Positions 11,598 to 21,439 of a DNA stretch of 64,000 nt are shown in pieces. Position 1 is the stretch's first letter, and every line of letters begins with the position of its first letter. Source of the stretch: Athripsodes cinereus. Its lineage: Eukaryota > Arthropoda > Insecta > Trichoptera > Leptoceridae. Both the position numbers and the translations under genes were made by a program. The stretch is from the NCBI GenBank assembly GCA_947579605.1, contig OX388329.1, positions 29,986,693 through 30,050,692 of the forward strand, in the 5' to 3' direction. The notes under the pieces were generated by a model. It did no database searches and was not told the origin of the DNA. It saw only the letters and a list, made by a program, of their open reading frames with translations.

Positions 11598-11717
11598 CAC
11601 TTGACTTTCCCTTGATTATACATAATTATGTTGTAAGTGATTATTACTGAAGAAGGACATATGTCCAAAAAGCTTTTAATAATAATATGACAATCAAGTG
11701 AAAGTCAACAGTGTTTA
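11598..11717 (+). mobile_element. Penelope-like terminal sequence with degenerate hammerhead-like core
   Basis: Arms TTGACTTTCCCTTGATT (11601-11617) and AATCAAGTGAAAGTCAA (11692-11708) pair with one mismatch, and the pairing extends outward into AAACAC/GTGTTT. Between them lies CTGAAGA (11647-11653) followed by a stem AGGAC-ATAT-GTCC. Penelope-like elements carry hammerhead motifs of the form CTGANGA-stem-GAAA in their pseudo-LTRs. Here the G that should start GAAA is A, so activity is unlikely. No coding remains. Confidence 0.45.
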
Positions 11718-11764
11718 TATTTTGTATATTTTTTTATCTTAATTAAAATAAACTTACATAGTGT

Positions 11765-13055
11765 TTCCTCTTCGGAAATCGATAATTTATTTATTAAAAA
11801 AATGGTTTATATTATCAAATATTAAAAATATTTTTTTATCAATGTATAATTTGTAAATTCCGCAAATATACAATACATATTGTTTTATCTGGTATTGACA
11901 TAAAACTCGTGATTTTTACTACATTATGACTGCAATGTAAGTCGTATTACTATTAAAAGATTTTGATGTTAAACCTTTGAAAACACCACGTTGTTAAAGT
12001 CAATGATGGGGAATCGAGTAAAGCAGAAGATACTGAATCTATTATTTTTTAGCTTGCCACTCCTACACAAGTGTTTGTGCACTTTCTGGAGGGGTAAAAA
12101 TCGTATTTTGTTCTCCAGAGAATACAAAAAAATATGTATAGTATGTAAGAAACAATCAATGTAAATATATTTTGTTAAATAAATAAAATAAAAAAAAAAA
12201 AAAAAAAATATTGTATCTTTTTCATAGAAATGGAATATTTTTGGAAAAAAAAATCTAATAAATATTAAAGTTTAAGTTTTCATAAACTCAATCATTAATC
12301 AAAAGCTCTTCATCTATTTTAAGGGCAAATGGTTTTGAGACGTATGCAATGAAATAAGATAATTATTCTATGACTACTGTATGTGTCAGGTTTACTAGAC
12401 TTGCATTAGAAGGACTTTATTTGTTAGTTTTTTACCTTTATATTTACTTTTTTTTTTGCATAATTTTGTTTCAACGTGCATACTCTAGACACGCTTAATT
12501 GGGGGATTGGCCTGACCACATAAATGTGTCTTTATTCTCTTGCTCTCTCTGTGTGTCTCTATTAAATAAATAAATAAATGACATGATAGATCAAAGAAAT
12601 AAAAAATGATTCCAATGAAATGTTTGCTTCGATATTATGCTTTGTTGTTTGCATTTCTTTGGATATTATTTACTCAAACCTAATTAGCGTCACGTTCTAA
12701 TTAATATTTTAAGATAATTTATTTGAAATTATCAAAATTATTATTCATTGAATATAATATTAACAAACACAAATACTCTTTCTCCACAGTCGTATTCAAT
12801 ATCTGTATTTCAATATGTTAAATAATATATGGTTTCTTTATTACAAACATTTTCACAATTTTCTGAGCAATGGTATAGATTTCAAGGCATTTGTTATTTA
12901 TATAATAAAATTCACTGTGTCGGTGTTTAGGTAGTAGAATTCCATATCGAAATTAATAACATAGCATACATAAATATTTCACACAGATCGAGCTAGTCCC
13001 AAACTAAGATAATCTTGTATTATGGGTACTAACGCGACGTTACACACATATACAA
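11765..13055. other. AT-rich DNA with LINE-like A-rich tails
   Basis: An A-rich tail with AATAAATAAAATA followed by an A tract ends at about 12207, and (AATA)n is at 12563-12578 after a GGGGGATTGGCCTGACC block. Both look like 3' ends of old LINEs of unknown family. No coding is seen. Confidence 0.4.
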
Positions 13056-13071
13056 TGCACTAAACACATAT

Positions 13072-13198
13072 ACATGTAACACCCAGACCCAGGAAAAATT
13101 GAAAAAGGTCATTCCTCAATCTGCCCTGGCCGAGAATCGAACCCGGGACCTCGTGACTCAAAGGCAAGAGCGTTACCTCCGCGCCACACCGGCCGACT
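13072..13198 (-). mobile_element. tRNA-derived SINE, second type, minus strand
   Basis: On the minus strand it reads GTCGGCCGGTGTGGCGCGGA (A box), GCTCTTGCCTTTGAGTCAC, a near-perfect B box GGGTTCGATTC, TCGGCCAGGGCAG and a short body ending ACCCAGACC...GTGTTACATG. The tRNA-like head is well preserved but not foldable as a functional tRNA through its acceptor stem. It differs in sequence from family A. Confidence 0.75.
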
Positions 13199-13620
13199 AA
13201 AACAAGTGTTTTATTTATTTCTATATAATAAAAAAACTTCTTCATCAAAAGTAATCTTTTGAATTAATTTTTACTTCAATCATCTTTTGAATAAAAAATT
13301 GATTTCAATTTTTGCTTCTTTGGATATTTCTTATTTGGTTAGATAGTTTATTTTCAGATTTTTTATATTTATTTTTGACAATTATTGGTTGCCACTTTAA
13401 CTGGCACACAACCATTCTAAGTTGGAAAAAGTGTATAGTTATACTTTTATTTCAATAGAAGAAGGAAACGCACGAGAATTTTTTATATAGTAATAAAATT
13501 TGTCCGATATGAATATATTCAATCATATTGAATCCAAGTTTAGTATTTAAATTTTCACCAGCTTGTCAGTATCTCGTTTCAACATCTCATTTAGAGTTTC
13601 TCCTCCTTCCTTTATTCCCC

Positions 13621-13700
13621 TACGTTGGGCGCCAGTTTATAATTCCTCTGATATGTTAGAACGAGGCCGTTGCTATTTTAGGCTGTGATAACTAATTATT
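13621..13700 (-). mobile_element. LTR retroelement fragment with tRNA-Lys-type primer site, minus strand
   Basis: TGGCGCCCAACGTA (complement of plus-strand 13621-13634) is followed on the minus strand by GGGGAATAAAGGAAGG and preceded by GAGGAATTATAAAC, which would be the LTR end. No paired LTR or coding region was found, so this is a remnant. The LTR would extend toward higher coordinates, with no definable limit. Confidence 0.4.
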
Positions 13701-14885
13701 GATACGCGACAAACTAATCCCTTTGAGATTAAGAGTCATCGTTTGACCTTTAGTCATTGAAGTACCGACTGTCGCTCTAGGATTATTTTAAATGTTCGGT
13801 AAAATGATTAAATAATAACATAATCCCACAACTCCATTGTAGCCGAATATATACTTTCTCTGTCACACAATATTATGAACAATATTCACATCTCGTTTCA
13901 AAAAATAAGACAAATCATTTTATGTGTAAACAGCGATATACGAAGAGCTCATGTAAATTTATATTTAATATTTTTAAGATAAACCTATTCCATCTTTCCT
14001 GAATTTTTTTATCTTTGAATATCCTGCAAAAGGCAAGTATTCGTAAAGCATTACATTTCAATACGTTTAATATCTTTACTTCAGCTATGAAGTATGCCAT
14101 CCATCCTGAATGTCTTTACTTTCGTTGGCTATAGAATCATTTGTGCTCACGATACTTGTCAACTTTATTGATTTTTTATTTGCCAATTTGAAAGACGTAT
14201 ATAAATATACGGGAACAAAAACTAATTACATAAATGGTCAACATTATATTGTTATATCGAAATTCCTCTTGCGATAGTATTTGAAACAATATACCCACCG
14301 TAAAAATACTATTTACTTTATCAGCCGTGTATTTATAGCGACTACTCCACATTAGCTTTTATCTAACAATTCAAGTTGAAAAGAAATTATTGCAAATATA
14401 ATAAGTAAACGCATTCAGGTGGATATGAAATAGGTTCAACTCACGAAGTAAAATAATATATTACTTTAATACCCTAACTTCCATTAGGGAATTTTGTAAT
14501 AAAAGAGAGTTATAATATATATAAGAGTGTGAAAGTACCTGAGACAATGATGCCATCTATGTGAAGGGTGAAATAATAAAGATCAACGAAGAGGAAAGGA
14601 ATGGTGCTATAATACGGTTACCAAGTGGATTGCTTCAATGAAATTTATACTTTTTAGTATGAGCAGCTGGATGTATAATCATTTTATTTAGTTTTCTGTG
14701 AAATATTTTAGATTGACTTAATGAGTTTATTCTTGACGTTTTATTTGACTTCATTACCTTACATTTGGGTACAATCATTCGGAGTTGATTCAATAATATT
14801 TTTTTATTCTTTAAAATTAAGTTTTCTTGTCAAATGATAAATCAATTGTTTTTTTTTTATTTTACGTTTGGTTTTATAACTTATC
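13700..14885. other. AT-rich DNA with a family B scrap
   Basis: GCTATGAAGTATGCCATCC with ATCCTGAATGTCTTTAC at about 14082-14125 is a small minus-strand piece of repeat family B. Otherwise nothing is recognised. Confidence 0.4.
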
Positions 14886-15502
14886 AGGGGGCCTATTCTC
14901 CAATCTCGATTGATGGATGTCGTATGCGAGATTTTATTACTTTCGATCGATTTCTTACAAACCCTATTCTTGAAAGTCGTAGACGACAAATGTCACACGA
15001 TATCATGCGAGAATTTGTCGAGTGGTGTTTTACCACTCGAGATGAATGTCACACCAATCGACATGTCAAATAATTGATAAAAATGGCCGCCGTGAGTCAC
15101 TCAACGATCGTTTACATTTCGCAAACGGTATAAAATAAAATAAAGTGATGCCGCATTCATAAAGTATTTTAGTTTAAATAAAAATATAACCAAAAGTTTG
15201 ATATTGATTGTGACTCCTCATATAAATGCGCCATCTTTGTGCGTCACTTGCCTTCCCACACGAAAGCGCCATCAGCGCCATCTCGTGAAAAAAAGTATAA
15301 ATAAATGACATTTTTCGATGACTACATACAAAAACATACAAAAAGTGCGACGTTGCCGGTAGCTTCTCGAACGTCGACCGTTTGAGTCTCGAATGGCGTC
15401 AAGAATAGGGTCGTAGGCTGCCATTCGACTTTTCGTGCGAGTTTTTCAATCGACATATCTCACAGGTGACATTTATCAATCGAGATTGGAGAATAGGGCC
15501 CC
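14886..15502. mobile_element. Non-coding DNA transposon with ~28-bp terminal inverted repeats
   Basis: The left end is GGGGGCCTATTCTCCAATCT continuing CGATTGAT; the right end, read on the minus strand, is GGGGCCCTATTCTCCAATCT continuing CGATTGAT. The body is about 617 bp with no transposase, so it is a MITE-type or deletion derivative. It contains internal palindromes such as CGAGTGGTGTTTTACCACTCG. I could not find a convincing target-site duplication (left flank TTATCA, right flank AGTAAT), so the superfamily is undetermined. Confidence 0.65.
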
Positions 15503-15594
15503 AGTAATCTTCTTTTAAATATTGACGAGAATATTTCAGTCCGGCTTATTTTTTAATTATTATCAGGCAATTTTTTTTTATTTGGAGCGGTGTG

Positions 15595-15945
15595 ACGTAG
15601 AGGTATCGTATCGTACATTTGAATCACGAAGTCTTGAGCTCAATTTCCGGCCAGGACACAATGGAGAGATCACGGCGTAACCCATAAATGTGGTAGCCAG
15701 CGGACCAACTGCATAAAATAAACATGCAAGCTGTCCTCTCTGTGCCATCAAAAAAATTACAAACTACATCAGTGAATATAAGAACATTCGCACTTCTAGG
15801 AAGTAAAATCTAGCCGCTGACATCCAAAATTCATAAAATAACAAAAAAATATATTTATTTTTGCCCTGCAACACTAGCTTTTTACAGTACACTTGAAAAT
15901 TAAAGTAAAATAGTGGGAAAACAAGTATTTGCTGGGTGCTCTACG
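15595..15945 (+). mobile_element. Dispersed repeat family B with tRNA-like head (SINE)
   Basis: The longest copy. It begins with a tRNA-like segment (TGTGACGTAGAGGTATCG as A-box region, TTGAGCTCAATTTCC as degenerate B box) that joins CCAGGACACAATGG, then the common family body: TGGTAGCCAGCGG, ATAAACATGCAAGCTGTCC, CTCTGTGCCATCAAAAAAAT, and an end with TTTTACAGTACACTTGAAAA. This supports a SINE origin for the family, with most other copies 5'-truncated. Confidence 0.6.
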
Positions 15946-15949
15946 GAAA

Positions 15950-16625
15950 AAAGACAGCTCTTAAAAATACATCCAGTGACCCTTATTGATGATGATTCTG
16001 AATGATTTTGTTTTGACATTGTTTAACAGTCCCTAGACCGTCTCAAGGACGCTGGTGAAGAGTGCAGTTTTCAATTTGCTTCTGAAGCTGGCGCTTTTGT
16101 AGCAGCCGCTTGGAGAGAGTTCTTGTGCAGTGATATCAATTTAAATAATTTGATCTATATGATAATCATTTTCATTGATCAACGTCGGGTATAAGATTTA
16201 GCAGGTTTGACATTGGTTTCAAATAAGTTGCGTATTTTATACTTGAATAAAGATTTGTAAATCGTTTGAAGTTTCATAATTATCTATGTACATAATATCT
16301 CCCATCTCACGCGATGTTTGTAAACAAAATTATTATTTTACCACTTATTACAACGTGTAGTTGAGATGACTGCGTCATTATAATGTGTTGCTAATTAGGT
16401 TATCACGCATGCTGTGATACAAAATTGTCATTATTCGTGGTTGTGACTTAAAAGGAGTTTGAATTTGAAGGATTAAATAAAATTATATATACCTGGCTCA
16501 CAGATATAAATAAATAGAAAATATCATTATAAAATAAACATTTATTAAACATGTGTGATTCATACATATTATATGCTCGTGTGAGAAGGTATATATTTCT
16601 AGTGAACTTATTAAAAATATAACAA
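15950..16625. other. AT-rich DNA, nothing recognised
   Basis: A moderately GC-rich patch at 16030-16125 shows no recognisable frame. Nothing else is evident. Confidence 0.4.
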
Positions 16626-16627
16626 TT

Positions 16628-16741
16628 CTTTAGTATATTCACTGTGACTTTATTGGACGCGAGCCGGCTTTCACTTTACGCTAGCCTGAAGTTCTTGAAA
16701 GCCGGCTCGCTTCCAATAAAGTCACAGTGAATATACTAAAG
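16628..16741. mobile_element. Foldback MITE with 45-bp arms
   Basis: The left arm starts CTTTAGTATATTCACTGTGA and runs to GCCGGCTTTCA; the right arm is its near-perfect reverse complement, ending TCACAGTGAATATACTAAAG. The arms are about 45 bp with one or two differences and enclose only about 20 bp. The whole unit is 114 bp and non-coding. No target-site duplication is obvious. Confidence 0.7.
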
Positions 16742-17067
16742 CGTTTTATTTTTAATTAATTCAACATAAACATCCACTAAGAACTATCGGTTGAAAATTT
16801 CAACTATATTTCAAGCATTTTTTTACATTATGTATACCTACTCTAATTTTCATACTTACGAAAGTGTTTATCTGTTATTACAATAGGTATGGTACAATCG
16901 TAAAATATGCATCGCCTGCAGTAAAGAGAAGAGAGTATTAGGTGTTCGAATGAATCGACTTAGGTTGGCTTTAGCGTATAAACCATGGCAACGTTAACAA
17001 ATTCCGTAAAGTATAAAACTAATGATGCTGAAGAAAGCACTAGCGCTTTCACAACACTATATACACT

Positions 17068-17197
17068 TGATATGCCCGGTATAGTTAGGTATTGTGCCGA
17101 AAAGTTATTATTAAAATAATAATTAGTATTTAGAAAGTGGTACTGAAATACCGAAATAAACAATGCAGTTCACGAGAAATATGAAAATCCCGACATT
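17068..17197 (+). repeat. Left 130-bp terminal repeat of the Gag element
   Basis: It starts TGATATGCCCGG and ends TCCCGACATT. It contains AATAAA (in GAAATAAACAATGC) as a candidate poly(A) signal and an internal TTATTATTAAAATAATAA palindrome. It appears identical to the right copy over its full length. The minus-strand frames that cross it and its twin are translation shadows. Confidence 0.7.
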
Positions 17198-17359
17198 AAA
17201 AATATTGCCTGCACTTAAAAGGTACCTGCATTTATTAATATTATTATTAGATATTGTTTGCTAATCTTCGTACCTGTATTCAAAATATTATCATTGTTTA
17301 TTTAAATTTGTACCTGCATAGCAACAGGGGTAATAAAGAGAAAAATATCGACAAAAGAT

Positions 17360-17410
17360 TAAGGCGCATTCATTATGTATCAACTTAAGGCGCATTCATT
17401 GTGTATCAAA
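17360..17410 (+). repeat. 26-bp tandem duplication
   Basis: TTAAGGCGCATTCATTATGT (continuing ATCAAC) is followed at once by the same unit with one base change. It lies in the leader of the Gag element and has no assigned role. Confidence 0.6.
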
Positions 17411-17799
17411 TTATTTTATGAAGATTCTAGAATGTCTGCGTATTGTAATTATTTAGTATCTGCTTGGTTGGATTTTTTATACCTACGCTTCGATCTATTG
17501 AGTTTTGATATCGATGATATATTTTGAATTATGTAAACGACTCTTTAGGTATGAATTCTAATTTTATTGTAACATACGTAGTTTGAGTATTTAATTATCT
17601 ACCTAAAGGGTTGTATTGTGTTGATGTGTAATAGGATAAGATGTGTAGGTATTTTATGATTTGTGCTATGCGAAAAGACGCTATAATTAATAATGGTGAT
17701 AATGGACACAAGAAATGTTTTATATTTAATATCAGTGCAAGAGACGCTTTACAATTTAAAATTTATTTGTAAATATTTATTTCATTATCGCATAATTCT

Positions 17800-18320
17800 T
17801 GGAATGCAGACAAGGGTGCAGTTGTACCCGCAATACAATGGAACTTGCAGTAGGCGTGTATTGCTACTGCAATCAACCAATCACGCCGCTGCACGTGGAT
17901 GTATCGCGTCATCGAAGGGGTAGGACCAACCCCTCTCTACCCCACTCAAGGGTAGTAGAGAGATGTCCTTGAACAAAAGTTAGTCTCCATCAGCCATCAG
18001 TGGTGAACAGTTATCATCAGCGAGTCGTAGTGAGTAGTCAGTTGTCCTTGGTAGAAGGATTGCTCTTGCCATCACTCAATGACTCATCATCTGACCTTTA
18101 GAGAGACAAGTCGGTCTCTGGTCACTGGACTTCAGTTGAGTCGAGATATTCTCCTCCTGAAGTCATGACGAGCCAACTCTGCACCTGTGTAGGCTGGTAA
18201 TTGCCTCCAGGAGCCTCGGACGTGGGACTTCGCCCTCCCAGCACTGCGCCAAGAGGCGCTTTCTTCAACTTGTGTTGCCTCTAAGCATTTTCATGCTAGA
18301 GGCGCCCTCAACGCGGGATC
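17800..18320 (+). promoter_or_regulatory. GC-rich leader / possible promoter of the Gag element
   Basis: Composition shifts sharply from AT-rich flanks to a GC-rich block. It has a CCAATC box near 17876, a TCAGT initiator-like motif at 17997, runs such as CCCCTCTCTACCCCACTC, and a GGTAGTAGAGAG segment. It ends in GAGGCGCCCTCAACGCGGGATCC. The block lies about 0.7 kb upstream of the Gag start. It resembles the LTR/leader composition of other insect retroelements, but no second copy exists downstream, so its role is inferred. Confidence 0.3.
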
Positions 18321-18992
18321 CTTTATATATTCATCGCAAAGTGTAAATTAATTGATTTTAAAAGTGCTTCGTTTATTAATTGAATTATCATCAAGTGTGT
18401 TTTTCTTGTGGGACAATTAAATGTGCATAGACAATGGGTAGTGATTAAGCCGTAGTATTGTCTAGCCTTGTTTTTGTGTGTCTGTAATAGTGGTAAGCAA
18501 TTTTTATTTTCATTAAATGTTTGAAATTTAAATTTGTCTTTTACACATTTGTCCATTTAATTACAGATAACTTGTCGTCTCTTAATTTATATAGCCTCAC
18601 TGTATAATTTAATCGAGACCATTTTATTGTTTTAACTCCTGGAGTGCTGTAAGTAGCCCAGTAGAGTCTCAGCCGCTGGCATTTTTTGGCATAATATTTT
18701 ATTTATTTTATCCTCAACCAAAACCATTCTTCCACCATCTCTCTCACCCCCCCATATCATATTGGCCCCCTGAACGTGTGGCTCGTAGCGAAAAAATACA
18801 CATCTGTGTATAATCGCTACAACGAATCCGTCCCTGAGATTTTGAAATTAATTTTTTTTAATTTGTGATATTGGAGGAGGGGATATTATTTTATTTCATA
18901 TAATGAACTGACAAGTTATTTGTAATGGCGAATGTGTATTGTTTTGACTTTTGGCTTTGTTTTATTGACATGTGTTTATTGTGTATTACGGT

Positions 18993-20045
18993 ATGATTCG
19001 ATCGATGGATAAGGTGTCGGATATCAGATGCTATGTGCGCGAATTTTCGCTTTCGTTCGGAGGCTGGACTGATGAAGGCCCCGAACGGTTCCTCAAAGAA
19101 TGCGAGGAACGCTGGAAGCTTGAATGGGAAGATGAATTGCCAAGGGAGGCTGTGTATTGCTTGCGCGGCGACGCTAAGCGGTACTGGAAGTCTCTGGGGT
19201 TTCGGTATTGTCGATGGGGTGTATTCAAAGAAGTAATTTTGCGAAGGTTTGGTGTGGAAGGGCAGATAAATGCGATCTACAATGACCTGTTGACGGTGTG
19301 TCAAGGTCGGGATGAACTGGGGAGTGATTTTGTTGACTGGAAGGTCAGGATAAACAATCGTTTAAAAGGGTATGGCCAGGTATTATTTAAAGATGAAGGA
19401 CCAGCAATGAGAGTATGGAAGCAAATGACATCCTGGTATAGGACGAGGATTAATGGTCGGGAGTTAGTTAATCTGGAACATTTGCAAGAGTTGGTATGGC
19501 GCCTGGACTTTCCAGAATACACTCCGGAGGGACAATCTGAACCTGAGGTGATCACAGAGAATTATCAGGTTGTGTTAGATAATCTTCCAGACATAGCATC
19601 TGTTCGCGATGAGGTTCGGTATGTACCTAGCCAGGACGCTAGGGAGGAAATTGTACCCGTAGAGGATGGGGTTACCCTCTCGGAGGAAGAGATAGATGAG
19701 GACACCGAACGGGAGGTACTCACACCTCCCTCTATTCACGAATGGGTTAAGTCTTTCGCGTGGGTGTTGAAATCAGTGTTGGCAATGCTGATCGTCGCGG
19801 GATTGATCGCGGAAAGCTGCATACGTTTGCTTATATGTACAGCTATAATTATTATTAGATTCGTGAATAGAAAAATATCGCGTCGCCGTAGAACAGCGTT
19901 GATATTGTTCAAAAAGATAAAATATGCATCCATCAATCGAATCAACTATGAATGTTATGCTATCGATGATTATTTTTATAATTTGTTCATCGATATGGAT
20001 TCCCGATGCCTGAAGTCGAGGAGAAAATTCAATCAAGCCAGATAG
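18993..20045 (+). CDS. Gag-like protein with C-terminal hydrophobic segment
   Basis: A 350-residue frame from the first ATG (18993); a second ATG lies four codons later (19005). Residues about 20-180, counted from the upstream GTG at 18972, look like a retrotransposon Gag capsid: FSLSFGGWTDEG, RFLKECEERW, LRGDAKRYWKSLG, VFKEVILRRFG, LLTVCQGRDELGSDFVDW. An acidic linker follows (about 213-250, with VTLSEEEIDEDTERE). Then come two hydrophobic stretches (about 263-280 and 284-298, LLICTAIIIIRFV) and a basic patch (KISRRRR). There is no CCHC zinc knuckle and no protease or polymerase downstream. A hydrophobic C-terminus is unusual for Gag and suggests membrane association, or an Env-like or domesticated protein. 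Function is not established. Confidence 0.7.
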   Translation: MIRSMDKVSDIRCYVREFSLSFGGWTDEGPERFLKECEERWKLEWEDELPREAVYCLRGDAKRYWKSLGFRYCRWGVFKEVILRRFGVEGQINAIYNDLLTVCQGRDELGSDFVDWKVRINNRLKGYGQVLFKDEGPAMRVWKQMTSWYRTRINGRELVNLEHLQELVWRLDFPEYTPEGQSEPEVITENYQVVLDNLPDIASVRDEVRYVPSQDAREEIVPVEDGVTLSEEEIDEDTEREVLTPPSIHEWVKSFAWVLKSVLAMLIVAGLIAESCIRLLICTAIIIIRFVNRKISRRRRTALILFKKIKYASINRINYECYAIDDYFYNLFIDMDSRCLKSRRKFNQAR

Positions 20046-21085
20046 TCACATGTGTGTGTTATATTGGATTAGGATTGACTTAGGATTGTAATAGGAATAA
20101 TGTATTTTGTTTAAATATTTTTAAATGGTTTGAATATTTTCCGTAAAAATATCTCTGGCGCCCAGTATAAATTAGGATGACTAGATAGGTAGTTTTCATG
20201 TGTAAAATGTTTTAATTACGTAGGTAGGTAGGTGCAACTTTTGTTTATGCCTACGTGTGCATTATTTTTTGTAATCGTTGTGAAAGGTTAATTTAAATTT
20301 GGAATATGGAAAATAGAATTTGTTTGAAGTAACCAGCGAGTGTAACGTGTGAAGATAATTTATGTGGATGTTGGATGTGTGGAATATGTGAATATAATGT
20401 TGTTTTTTCTGAATATGGAAGTTGTAACAGGGGAGAGAGATGCTTTGTATGATAGAGATATGTGAGGGATTCTCAGTTGGCACGGGGAGTTATTTGTAAG
20501 ATGAGGAGTTATTCTGCGTGTTTAGAGGAGAAATTCTGCGTGTATGAGATAAATAGTAATTCTACGTGTATGAAGGATATGTTTTGTTTGTATGGGATAA
20601 GCACAGAGGCGATGAGCGTTCCGTCCTGCTTAGGTCTCCAATGTATTTCGTCGTGTGGACAGTGAGGTCTGTGTTATTGAGTTTTGTGAGGGACATGGAG
20701 GTCCGATGTTTGTGAGAGATGTGCAACTGAGAGAACCAGTCCCCAGTCTGCTGTCACAAAGCATGCTTGATGAAAAGTATGAAGAATGTAATATTCGTTT
20801 CAGATGATGAGCCACATCTACCTATGTTTATTTTGGTCACATACGAAATGTATGGTTGACATTGTATTTTTTAATTCGAATTTAGCTGATTTTAAAAGAT
20901 GTAAAGTAAAACGAAATGCGTTTAAAATTTGTTTATGATTTTAAATTGAAATGTGTGTGCACCTACCTACTTGCTAATTGTGTTGAATTTTATAGATATA
21001 TAATTCGTTTTGAATTTGAGAAATCAATTGTGAGATGTGTATAATAAAGAATAGATAACTTTTCGACAAGGAATGGGTGGCGATT
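20046..21085 (+). other. 3' non-coding part of the Gag element
   Basis: About 1 kb, GT-rich, with no recognisable coding sequence. TGGCGCCCA at 20156-20164 resembles the start of a tRNA-Lys primer site but sits downstream of the ORF, where such a site would not work for this element. A weak purine-rich tract (AAGGAATGGGTGGCGA) lies just before the right repeat, in the position of a polypurine tract. Confidence 0.45.
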
Positions 21086-21215
21086 TGATATGCCCGGTAT
21101 AGTTAGGTATTGTGCCGAAAAGTTATTATTAAAATAATAATTAGTATTTAGAAAGTGGTACTGAAATACCGAAATAAACAATGCAGTTCACGAGAAATAT
21201 GAAAATCCCGACATT
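21086..21215 (+). repeat. Right 130-bp terminal repeat of the Gag element
   Basis: Same length and apparently same sequence as the left repeat. It is followed by ACACT, the target duplication. The weak purine-rich tract precedes it. Confidence 0.7.
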
Positions 21216-21241
21216 ACACTTTTATGTAACAAAAACTAGTG

Positions 21242-21436
21242 TTAGGGTGCAAACATAAAGAAAGCAGGTTTCCTGCTTTCCGATGCCTGCATCTACCGGC
21301 GCCGAGAATATTGTTACATGCATTTCAATGAACACGCTCATAGTAAAAGCAGGAACGCCGATTGCGATTTACTTTGCTGGCGCTTACCGGCACTGATCGG
21401 CGCTGGCAACCTGCTTTCTTTGTGTTTGCACCCTTA
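21242..21436. mobile_element. PIF/Harbinger-type MITE with TTA target duplication
   Basis: TTA at 21242-21244 and 21434-21436 flank a 189-bp unit. Its ends are GGGTGCAAACATAAAGAAAG (left) and, read inverted, GGGTGCAAACACAAAGAAAG (right): about 26 bp with one mismatch. A 3-bp TWA duplication and GGG-starting ends fit PIF/Harbinger. There is no coding capacity. It lies 22 bp after the Gag element's target duplication. Confidence 0.75.
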
Positions 21437-21439
21437 TAA

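Larger units (their letters stand above)
17063..21220 (+). mobile_element. Gag-only LTR-type element with 130-bp terminal repeats
   Basis: Two 130-bp direct repeats (17068-17197 and 21086-21215) bound a 3.9 kb interior. ACACT precedes the left repeat (17063-17067) and follows the right one (21216-21220), and neither repeat is flanked by ACACT on its inner side. This is the pattern of one insertion with a 5-bp target duplication. The only long frame is a Gag-like ORF (18993-20045). I see no protease, reverse transcriptase, RNase H or integrase. No standard primer site follows the left repeat, and the repeats end TG...TT, not TG...CA. A non-autonomous retroelement is the best reading. Confidence 0.65.

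Noticed and set aside
13060..13248. 62-codon minus-strand frame with GRCGAEVTLLPLSHEVPGSI
   Set aside because: It is a translation of the tRNA-derived SINE at 13072-13198, a common false protein in insect annotation.
16960..17163. Minus-strand frame shared with the frame at 20990-21181
   Set aside because: The shared peptide comes only from translating the 130-bp terminal repeats of the Gag element in reverse; it diverges as soon as the repeat ends.
18891..19304. 137-codon minus-strand frame overlapping the Gag start
   Set aside because: Antisense to the Gag frame, where capsid-like motifs are evident; no motif of its own.
20462..20665. 67-codon cysteine-rich frame after the Gag ORF
   Set aside because: Starts within GT-rich non-coding sequence, shows internal near-repeats such as CVYEI/CLYGI from repeated DNA words, and has no recognisable zinc-finger spacing.
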